The notes under the pieces: model-generated
The model's database searches: none
What the model was told of the DNA's origin: nothing
What the model saw: only the letters and a program-made list of their open reading frames with translations
DNA from: Prunus persica
Taxonomy: Eukaryota > Streptophyta > Magnoliopsida > Rosales > Rosaceae
Direction of reading: 5' to 3'
Assembly: GCF_000346465.2 (NCBI RefSeq)
Contig: NC_034011.1
Location: forward strand, 9,146,087-9,210,086
Length of the DNA stretch: 64,000 nucleotides
Shown: piece by piece, positions 54,677 to 64,000 of the stretch
Layout: each line of letters starts with the position of its first letter
Position numbering within the stretch: position 1 is the first letter of the stretch
Translations under genes and position numbers: made by a program

Positions 54677-57600
54677 TCATTCAATCCATATATCTTCACA
54701 CCCATCTCGAATATTTTGACCGCCTAACTCACCTACCAGTTCATCAAATGTGTCAACATTTGGCATCCCTCTAGTAAATGGCTCACACTCAATTATCACA
54801 TCACCTAATACTTCATCACCAATAACATCATTATATTCTCTACTAGGCATTGATAACACTACCGACCAACCACGATGCATCGGGTCGTCAACAAAAAATA
54901 TTTGTTTGACTTGAGAAGCCAAAACAAATTGGTCATTCCTATGTCCAATTTTACTCAAATCTACAAGGGTAAATCCAAGTTCGTCGACTACAAGACCAGA
55001 ACTATCTATCCAATCACACCTAAAGACTGGGATTGTAAACTTTTGGTAGTCAAGGTCCCAAATTTCTTGAATGACACCATAGAAACCCATATTTGAGAGA
55101 ATTGGGTTTTTATCCTTGGCACTAGCAACTTGCATGGTATGTGCAAGTAAATAAACTCCACTATTTTGAGTTGTCCGCACATCATCTTGTGCCTTGATAT
55201 TGAATTTAATACCTTTAATAAGATAGCTCCTATATAATGGCACTGACATGTTTGGACCAGCTGCTAGCCACCTTAAATTTTCTGATACGCCATGATTGTC
55301 TTCCTCAACTTCACTTTGAACCTGCAAATTAATCATATCTTAATTCATCCTAACATATAAATAAGAAGAAAATTAAAAGAGAAATACGTTATTCAACAAC
55401 ATATACCTTGAAGCGTAGCCATTGAATGAAAGTGCTATTGTGCTTATCCTGCAGCCACTTTGTTCTCTTTCTAAATTTTGGATAAGCAGTCTTGATGTGG
55501 ATCATATGTTGCCTACATGACACGAAAAATTCAAGCATTACGGTCCCAAATATATAAGATAAACATAAGAAATAATTTTAAATGGAAACTTAAAGAATAA
55601 AACTCATACGTACTCGATATAAGGTAGGACTTCCTCCGTATTCTCCAAGACATATAGATGTGCTTGATTCAACAGGTCCTGATCAACTACGCTCACTGTG
55701 CAACCTGATAATGGCTTTGAAACTCCCATCTTTTGGCTTGAAGGCACTCCAACTGTACTAACATCAGATAAATGCTGAGTACAAAACTCTACCGCTTCTT
55801 CAGCTATATACCGCTCAGCAATGCAACCTTCGGGACGAGTACGATTCTGAACATACCCCTTCAGCACTTTCATATATCTTTCAAACGGATACATCCACCT
55901 AAAATATACTGGCCCACATAGACGAACTTCTCTGACAAGATGTACTACTAGATGAACCATGATATCAAAGAATGAAGGGGGAAAGTACTTCTCAAGCAAA
56001 CACAGAGTAACTACTACATCTTCTTCCAACTTATCTAGCTTGGAAACATCAACAGTCTTTGCACATATAGCATTGAAGAAGAAGCACAAACGAGTTATTG
56101 CATACCTTGCAGGCTTCTCCAAAACAGAACGAATTGCCACAGGGAGCAATTGTTGCATTAAGGTATGACAATCATGTGATTTAAGGCCAAGAAGTCTTGA
56201 ATCTTGTACAGATACAAGATTTTTAATATTTGAAGAATAACCTTCAGGGACCTTCATACCATAGAAAGAATTGCAAACCTCTCTCTTCTCTGCTCTTGAC
56301 AAATTCCAAGGCCCAGGAGGCAAACGAGTACGTCTTTCTCCATACTCGGGTTGCAAATCAGTTTTGACCCCCATGTTCAATAAATCTAATCGAGCAGCAA
56401 TCCCATCTTTATTTTTTCCAGGGATCTCCAGCAATGTACCAATGATACTATCGCAAACATTCTTCTCAATGTGCATAACATCTAGGGCATGCCTCACAGG
56501 AAGGTATTTCCAATACTCGAGATCAAAGAATATTGATTTCTTCTTCCAACAAACTCTGTCACCATTTTCAACCATATGCAGCACTTCTTCTCCGGTTAAT
56601 GGCTCTGGAGGTATGCCATATTCAGGTTTCCCATTAAAAGCTGCACGTTGCCTCCTATATGGATGATTGATTGGTAACCATTTTCTATGCCCAATGTAAC
56701 AAATTTTGTGGCCATTTTTCAACCTGTGACTAGGTGTATCATCGCCGCATATTGGACAAGCTTTATATCCTTTAACAACACAACCAGATAAGTTTCCATA
56801 GGCGGGGAAATCATTAATTGTCCACATTAATGCAGCTCTGAGTGTAAAGTATTCTCCATTATGTGCATCATACACTCCTCTAATCCCAACCCACAAGGAT
56901 TTTAAATCATCAATCAAAGGCTCCAAGTAGACGTCTATATCATTTCCGGGTTGTTTAGGACCGGAAATCAATAAGGTTAACATCATGAACTTTCGTTTCA
57001 TGCACAGCCATGGAGGGAGATTATATGTAACTAAGATAACCGGCCAACAACTATATCTGCTACTTAGAGAACTGTGGGGATTGAATCCATCAGATGAAAG
57101 AGCCAATCTCAAGTTTCTCGGCTCATTACCAAACTCAGGCCATTTATCATCAAGAAGTTTCCAAGACGGGGAATCCGCCGGATGAGACATCTGACCGTCA
57201 ATTGATTTTCTAGCAACATGCCACCAAGTCAAACTCTTAGCTGTCTCATGTGATTGAAACATCCTTTTAAACCTTGGAATTGGGAGAAAATACCACACCA
57301 CCTTCGCTGGCACACCCTCTTTCAAGATTGCATCTTTGCCTTCCTTCCACCTTGAGATACCACAAGTAGGACAATTAGTTGAATCCTCATACTCCTTCCT
57401 ATACAAGATGCAATCATTGGGGCATGCGTGCATTTTCTCATAACTCAGCCCCAATGCACACAAAGTCTTTTTAGCCTCATACATGGAGGTTGGTATTGTA
57501 TTTCCTTCTGGAAGCAAATCGCCTTGAAGTATCAATAATTCTGTAAAACAGACATCACTCATCCCATGTTTTGCCTTCAAATTATACAACTTCACTAATG

Positions 57601-58036
57601 CCGATAACTTCGTGTACTTTCTACAACCAGGGTACACTGGTTGATCTCCATCCCCAATCACATTGGCAAACTCATACGGATCCGAACCAAAATCACCAAA
57701 ATCATTATCATCCATATCAATTTCTTCAGACACAAAACTGTACCTACTATGGCCATCATCTTCTTCAACATTTCTGCTAGCATTAGTAGTTGCTTCCCAA
57801 GGTTCTCCGTGAAATGTCCAATTCTTATAGCTTTGGTCAATTCCATTAAAGTATAAGTGATCCCTTATAATTCCAACCCCAAACAACTTCAAATTAACAC
57901 ATTTAACACATGGACAACGGATATGTGTTGTAGTTAGAAGATTTTCTACAGCAAAGTTCAAAAATGCTTCCACCCCAAACTCATATGCCTTCGATCTTCT
58001 ATCCGAGTGCATCCATGACTTATCCATCTCCGACAC
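54677..58036 (-). CDS. CACTA transposase TNPD (transposase-associated, Tnp2, DUF4218, DUF4216)
   Basis: Three exons join in frame: 58036-55614, 55512-55407 and 55321-54677, for 1057 codons plus stop. The N-terminus has the transposase-associated domain with a Cys pair (RCPCVKC). The Tnp2 transposase region follows (GNDIDVYLEPLIDDLKSLW, a CPICGDDT zinc-like motif, HALDVMHIEKNVCDSIIGTL), then DUF4218 (FFNAICAKTVDVSKL, YFPPSFFDIMVHLVVHL, YPFERYMKVLKGYV). Exon 3 carries DUF4216 (VYLLAHTMQV, FRCDWID, FVLASQVKQIFFVDD). No stop or frameshift is seen. It binds and cuts the element ends. The 5' UTR and introns lie in CGACG-rich DNA. Confidence 0.92.
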
Positions 58037-58321
58037 TATAACCTATTATCTATAATAAAGTGAAAATACAGGCAATGACCATCACTATAGCAGATTATAC
58101 AATGATCTAATCGCAAGTAATAAACAACAGAGACGACGGGTTTTAATCAAAAACAGACGTATTTGGCATATATAGACGACGGATTTTCAACAGACGTCGT
58201 CTATTATACGTAATACAAACGACGGTTTATGAAAAAACCGTCGTGTATAAGTAATACAACGACGGTAGTTTAAAAACACCGTCGTGTAATCGTCGTCGTA
58301 CGCCTTAAAATTCGTCGTGTC

Positions 58322-58800
58322 TCAGTTTATTTTCAAGAACACAAAACCCATTAAGAACACAACATATATATGAAACCAAGCAAGAAACCAACATATACAT
58401 GAAACCAAGCATGAAAACAATAAATCCATTCCCAATTCAACATAACATAGGGTGATTAAAAGATACGACAAAATTAAATCCATTCCCAATTCAACATAAC
58501 AGATAATGTAATCCATGAACCCATTAAACAGAAAATCCATGAACCCATACCTATAAGCATTGGTGCACTTTGCACCTTCTCCAGAGCGGAAAATGACAAG
58601 ATCAAATAAAGGTGTCCTTTTGCTGGAAATCATTTGGAAGTTGGTGATGTGTCTTTTTGTGTTGATTTCCAGCAAAAGTACACCTTTATTTGATCTTGTC
58701 ATGAACCCATTAAACAGAAAATCCATGAACCCATACCTATAAGCACATTATTAACAGATCGCAAAGCATATACCTAAAACCCTTTAACAAAACAACCTAA
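58322..58800. repeat. 40-base foldback between 43-base direct repeats
   Basis: 58593-58632 pairs with 58663-58702 with a single mismatch around a 30-base loop. The segment gaacccattaaacagaaaat... occurs at 58517-58559 and again at 58703-58745. The whole looks like a small foldback inserted beside, or copied together with, a local duplication upstream of the transposase gene. Confidence 0.88.
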
Positions 58801-59193
58801 TATCATTCAATGAATTTACAAGGGGAAGATAGGGTTTGTACTTACAGGTTGGACGAGCTCACAGATTCGACGAGCCTGGAGAGTGCAACTTTTAATTAGA
58901 GCAGAAGTGAGAGAGCGAAATGTTATGTCGCGTGAAATCTGAAATTTTAGGTTTCAGGGATCAAAGTATAAGACTAAGAGCCAAATCTAAAAAAATTTAG
59001 GTCGCGCGAAAATTTTTAGAGCGCGCGCGTTATAAAACGTCGAAAGAAAAACCAAGGCGAAATTCTACAAGTACCGACGTAAATTTAATATTCCACGACG
59101 GAAACTTCATTTTTCGGATTAAGAACGTAAGGCCGTTCATTTTTCGGATTAATTTTAAATTTATTTTGAATTTTTTATATAACGACGACTGAA

Positions 59194-60447
59194 AAACCAC
59201 GTCGGTGTTAAGAAATTAAAGACGTTGTAAATTATATAAACCGACTTACATATTAAAATAACGTCGTTTAAAGCGTAAACCATGTCGTATGTTTTACTGT
59301 ACGACGTAAAATATGTATTCCACGACCCAACCACCGTCGTTAAAAATTAATACACTAAACCCATAAAATTAAATTATACAATTTAAAAAATTAAGTTATA
59401 AAAGGTTTTATGGTTTTAAAGCCTAACATATAACATAGACTACCCAAAATTATACTTTAAAAATAAACCCCAATAAATAACAACACTAATCTCTCAACCC
59501 TAGACTCTAAACCCTAAACCATTAAACTAGAAGTGATTTGTATGACTCATCAAAACAATTTTGTTTTGGATGGTCATTTTAAATTTTTGTTATTCAAAAT
59601 GAATTTTTTCAAGGGTTTATGTGGAAGAAAATATATCAATGACTTCATAGGAGTTGACTTTTCAATCTTCTGATTTATTTTATATTTATTTTGAATATTT
59701 TGATATAAAAATAATAAAATATTCTTACCATACAACAAACCACGTCGGTGTTAAATAAATTGTAGACGTTGTAAATTGTAATAGACTACTAAGTCGTTAA
59801 AATGACGTCGTTAAAATGAGAAACCACGTCGGTGTTAAGAAATTAAAAACGTTGTAAATTATATAAACCGACTTACATATTAAAATGACGTCGTTTAAAG
59901 CGTAAACCATGTCGTATGTTTTACTGTACGACGTAAAATATGTATTCCACGACCCAACCACCGTCGTTAAAAATTAATACACTAAACCCATAAAATTAAA
60001 TTATACAATTTAAAAAATTAAGTTTATAAAAGGTTTTATGGTTTTAAAGCCTAACATATAACATAGACTACCCAAAAATTATACTTTAAAAATAAACCCC
60101 AATAAATAACAACCCTAATCTCTAAACCCTAGACTCTAAACCCTAAACCATAAAACTAGAAGTGATTTTTTGACTCATCAAAACAATTTTGTTTTGGATG
60201 GTCATTTTAAATTTTTGTTATTCAAAATGAATTTTTTCAAGGTTTATGTGGAAGAAAATATATCAATGACTTCATAGGAGTTGACTTTTCAATTTTCTGA
60301 TTTATTTTATATTTATTTTGAATATTTTGATATAAAAATAATAAAATATTCTTACCATACAACAAACCACGTCGGTGTTAAATAAATTGTAGACGTTGTA
60401 AATTGTAATAGACTACTAAGTCGTTAAAATGACGTCGTTAAAATGAG
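59194..60447. repeat. Tandem duplication, 627-base unit
   Basis: The unit beginning aaaccacgtcggtgttaag at 59194 repeats from 59821 with few differences (small indels in T and A runs and scattered substitutions). It is non-coding and lies between the two genes of the CACTA element. Confidence 0.92.
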
Positions 60448-60805
60448 AAACCATGGCGGCTATTTAACTATACGACGTAAAATATATATTTTACGACTTA
60501 ACCGCAGTCGTTACATAAACGTCGTCGATTATACCCTGAACCCTTAAGAAATTGAAGATATTGTAAACCATTAACGACTCAATTGTTCAAAGAACGTCGT
60601 CTAACTATTTTTTTACGTCGTATTTGTTTAAAACACGCAACAACAAAATACGACGGTTATTGACTTTATTAGGTCGTTGGAAAAGTATACACGTCGGTTA
60701 AGCAATTTGTATGTTTGTTTTTTTTTTAATTTAAGAAAACCTCAACAAATTTTTACATTACATATTATAGAGAAAATTGGTACATTATACATAAATATCA
60801 AGTGT

Positions 60806-61770
60806 TCAATAATTGCCCTGTTTAATAATTTGGAAAACAAACTCTGCCCATTCATTCCGGACTTCATCAATGGCTTCTTGGGGGTATGAAGCTTCCTGGT
60901 TTCCCTTGGCATACTGCATAAACAATGACTATTAGGGTTTATAAATAAAAAGAAATTCAATCACAGACGACGATATTTTTCATAACCGACGTAGTATATC
61001 CATTCAACGACGTTAATTTTACACGACCGTCGTTGATAATACAAAAAACGACGTGAAATGTATGAAGGTAATTTCTTCTTACCTTATTCTCAAACCCCAA
61101 GGAAGGATCCATGATGATGTCCCTCATGAAGCGCATTACATAATACCCGCATTCGACATTGCTGGGTTGCTTTGGTGTGCCTGAGAGAGTTTTCCAAATT
61201 ACATTTTTACGTCCTGCTCGGGCTATGTGGGTATTATATATTTTTAAAGCACTGTTCACGATGTTTTTGGCCTCTTCATCGACCACACGATTTCCTGGCA
61301 GAGGATCCAGAAAATAGACGGTTTCTCTCTTTGCTCTTACAATCAGCAAAATCCAATGACGGCTGCACAAAATTAATATAAAAACGACGGTTATTTACAA
61401 AAACGACGTATTATAGTATTTCACACGACGAAGTAAAGTAGCTAACGACGACATTATATATTTATCACGACGATAAATAAATACCGACGTGGTTAGTAGT
61501 TTCAAACGACTAAATAAAATAAAACACCGACGTGGTTAGTTTATAAGCTGTCATTTATTGAAAATCATAAAAACAAAATCCTAAGGAGACTAACCCTGGA
61601 TTGTAAGGCATCATGAAAATCTGTTCACCGTCTGTCTTCTGAAGTCGAGCTGCTACGAGTCGTGATCTTTCAGTTATTGTGCCAGAGTTGGCACTAACTG
61701 TAGCAGGGTCGATAAAGCCAACCATACTGCACATATTGGGCTTTTTTCAAAACATCGTGTAAGTACCTAA
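60806..61770 (-). CDS. Ulp1-like (C48) peptidase of the CACTA element, C-terminal exons
   Basis: Exons about 61770-61595, 61362-61083 and 60913-60806 join in frame on the minus strand and end at a TGA at 60806. The second exon holds the catalytic His (RHWILLIV), Asp (FLDPLPG), the oxyanion Gln and Cys (PKQPSNVECGYYVMRFM) with Gln six residues before Cys as in Ulp1. The first visible exon encodes GFIDPATVSANSGTITERSR and ends NPG before the splice. Upstream exons are probably in the gap. Such peptidase ORFs accompany TNPD in many plant CACTA elements; their role in transposition is not established. The frame is open in the part seen. Confidence 0.87.
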
Positions 61771-61867
61771 ACAAATAAAATAATATAAACAAGTCAGCAC
61801 ACAAAACACGACGTTATGTATAAAAAAACGGACGTATTATAATATTTCACACGACGTACTGGAAATA

Positions 61868-62718
61868 NNNNNNNNNNNNNNNNNNNNNNNNNNNNNNNNN
61901 NNNNNNNNNNNNNNNNNNNNNNNNNNNNNNNNNNNNNNNNNNNNNNNNNNNNNNNNNNNNNNNNNNNNNNNNNNNNNNNNNNNNNNNNNNNNNNNNNNNN
62001 NNNNNNNNNNNNNNNNNNNNNNNNNNNNNNNNNNNNNNNNNNNNNNNNNNNNNNNNNNNNNNNNNNNNNNNNNNNNNNNNNNNNNNNNNNNNNNNNNNNN
62101 NNNNNNNNNNNNNNNNNNNNNNNNNNNNNNNNNNNNNNNNNNNNNNNNNNNNNNNNNNNNNNNNNNNNNNNNNNNNNNNNNNNNNNNNNNNNNNNNNNNN
62201 NNNNNNNNNNNNNNNNNNNNNNNNNNNNNNNNNNNNNNNNNNNNNNNNNNNNNNNNNNNNNNNNNNNNNNNNNNNNNNNNNNNNNNNNNNNNNNNNNNNN
62301 NNNNNNNNNNNNNNNNNNNNNNNNNNNNNNNNNNNNNNNNNNNNNNNNNNNNNNNNNNNNNNNNNNNNNNNNNNNNNNNNNNNNNNNNNNNNNNNNNNNN
62401 NNNNNNNNNNNNNNNNNNNNNNNNNNNNNNNNNNNNNNNNNNNNNNNNNNNNNNNNNNNNNNNNNNNNNNNNNNNNNNNNNNNNNNNNNNNNNNNNNNNN
62501 NNNNNNNNNNNNNNNNNNNNNNNNNNNNNNNNNNNNNNNNNNNNNNNNNNNNNNNNNNNNNNNNNNNNNNNNNNNNNNNNNNNNNNNNNNNNNNNNNNNN
62601 NNNNNNNNNNNNNNNNNNNNNNNNNNNNNNNNNNNNNNNNNNNNNNNNNNNNNNNNNNNNNNNNNNNNNNNNNNNNNNNNNNNNNNNNNNNNNNNNNNNN
62701 NNNNNNNNNNNNNNNNNN
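61868..62718. other. Assembly gap (851 N)
   Basis: It hides the right end of the CACTA element and the start of the second long LTR. Confidence 1.
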
Positions 62719-64000
62719 CAGGACGAATCCTATGAAAATTCTGACATCACACCAATGTCGGGCCCACTTCAATTAACATAAGCCTCTTTTTCAAAATTAA
62801 GGAAAAGGGGCACGAGACTTTCTGCCAAAAGTTTCGGCAGATTCTCCCTTGTAAAATGGACATTACCAAAATTTTCAACCTATTAAACAAACATAGTTTA
62901 TCCACAACTGGCAGCATGCATCAGATAAATCATACAGTTTATATATAGGCCTCCAGCCTTCAAATAATTCAAAGCAGAAACACTAGCGATGCTCTTAAAT
63001 CAAATAAGGAAATTAAACGATGCAATTAGTGAATTCAAACTAAGTTATGCATGCTCACTGTAATCCAGTTAATATAACTTCCTGATTTCCATCATGTGAC
63101 ATTTAGCAACCAACCGCAATCGCAAGTAGATTAAGGACTCGGTCTAAGTTGTACAACAATCCAAAACGGGTTCCAAAACGGTCTTGATAACAACCACATT
63201 TTAACGACACTCACTTAGCCGAACGGGAAAACGAAAAAACCAAATCAATCAAGCCTCGTTTTCAAACGAGTTTAATGACCATCGACAAAGTCGAAACCGA
63301 ATTCATCCAAAGACCAATATAACTTTAGTTCGCGGCTGCACTCGGGTGAGACCCCAAGCTACCTACGTACTCTTACTGAGGGATCAAGCCACACGTAGTT
63401 CTTCCATCCATAATCATGAACCAGAAGATATACAATCATTTTCAGTAGTACAAATAAGTTATTTCTAGAATTATCCTTCCCCTTTAATTTAAATCACAAC
63501 ACACCAAACATAATTCTTTTTAAACATTAATCTTTCCCCGATATAGTAAAATGATCCCTTTTTCCTCTCTCTGTTACTTCACTACACGCCGGAGAGTCCA
63601 ACGTCTTACGTAGTAAAGCAATGGTAACCTAAGTATACGGATCCTGTATCACACGCCGGAAAATCCAACGCCACGTGTGATGAGCTAATAACATAATCAT
63701 AATGTCTCACACGCCGGAATATTCCAACGCCAAGTGTGAGATCCAATAATCACATATTTTTCCACACGCCAGAATTTCCAACGCCACGTGTGGGAAATCC
63801 ATAACAAATTCATAATGTCTCACACTCCGGAATATTCCAACGCCATGTGTGAGACCAGATAATCACATATTCTTCCCACACGCCGGAAAATTTGCAACGC
63901 TATGTGTGGGAAGTGTCTCACACGCTGAAATATTCTAACGCCACATGTGAGACCATATAATCACATATTCTTCCCACACGCTGGAAAATTTCTAACGCCA
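62719..64000 (+). mobile_element. Second copy of the long LTR, cut by gap and window end
   Basis: It matches 49091-50372 in the same orientation. I saw only two differences, one substitution (tatgaaaatt versus tatggaaatt) and one extra A near 62780. The hairpin minisatellite is present from about 63587 to the window end, with the same units in the same order. Confidence 0.93.

Larger units (their letters stand above)
53316..61867 (-). mobile_element. CACTA (En/Spm) transposon, right end in or beyond the gap
   Basis: The left end reads CACTACTACAAAAAAGC, a classic CACTA terminus, followed by dense short repeats containing CGACG/CGTCG. It carries a TNPD-type transposase gene and a Ulp1-like peptidase gene, both read leftwards, a combination known in plant CACTA elements. 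The opposite TAGTG end is not seen before the N run at 61868. The transposase frame is open, so this copy may be recent or active. Confidence 0.9.

Noticed and set aside
48970..62718. The long LTR at 49058 and its copy at 62719 as the two LTRs of one element
   Set aside because: The first has a matching tttca on both sides, no primer binding site follows it, and the DNA between is mostly a CACTA transposon.

Overview
This is a plant nuclear genomic window, very likely from Rosaceae and probably Prunus. The reasons are spliced genes, dense LTR retrotransposons and DNA transposons, F-box genes with F-box-associated domains, and a glycoside hydrolase family 1 gene that closely resembles the cyanogenic amygdalin/prunasin hydrolases of stone fruits. 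The species call is inference. Three runs of N (22499-22879, 46675-46774, 61868-62718) mark assembly gaps.

Layout. 1-6127: a decayed Ty1/copia retrotransposon with an intact 3' LTR and an unusual hairpin-array leader. 6713-7864: an intact F-box gene. 8615-8746: a foldback MITE. 11008-12173 (minus): a broken F-box gene. 12886-14660: a collapsed PIF/Harbinger-like element that keeps two convergent gene heads around a minisatellite. 16440-17930 (minus): a spliced DUF1664-family gene relic. 18398-19757 (minus): a multi-exon Ulp1-type (C48) peptidase gene, followed upstream by minisatellite-rich DNA.

21325-43400 is a large inverted duplication. Its left arm holds a beta-glucosidase pseudogene (plus strand) and its right arm an apparently intact 13-exon beta-glucosidase (minus strand, 38889-42442, 544 codons). 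The arms point 3' ends at each other and flank a degenerate Ty3/gypsy Tat-type element (28029-37750). That element carries gag-pol on the minus strand and an antisense plant-mobile-domain ORF on the plus strand. A third beta-glucosidase remnant (last two exons) lies at 48072-48519.

48729-48969 is an isolated small LTR. 49058-52595 is a 3.5 kb solo LTR with a TTTCA target duplication and an 18-unit hairpin minisatellite; a nearly identical partial copy runs from 62719 to the window end. 53316-61867 is a CACTA (En/Spm) element with an intact-looking TNPD transposase gene and the end of a Ulp1-like peptidase gene. Its introns and spacers, but not its exons, are saturated with a CGACG motif.

Only three genes look functional as host genes (F-box 6713-7864, Ulp1-like 18398-19757, beta-glucosidase 38889-42442), and the Ulp1-like gene may itself be transposon-derived. 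The rest is a record of transposition, duplication and decay. The inverted beta-glucosidase pair allows lesions in one copy to be polarised against the other. Exon boundaries were read by eye from splice signals and frame continuity.
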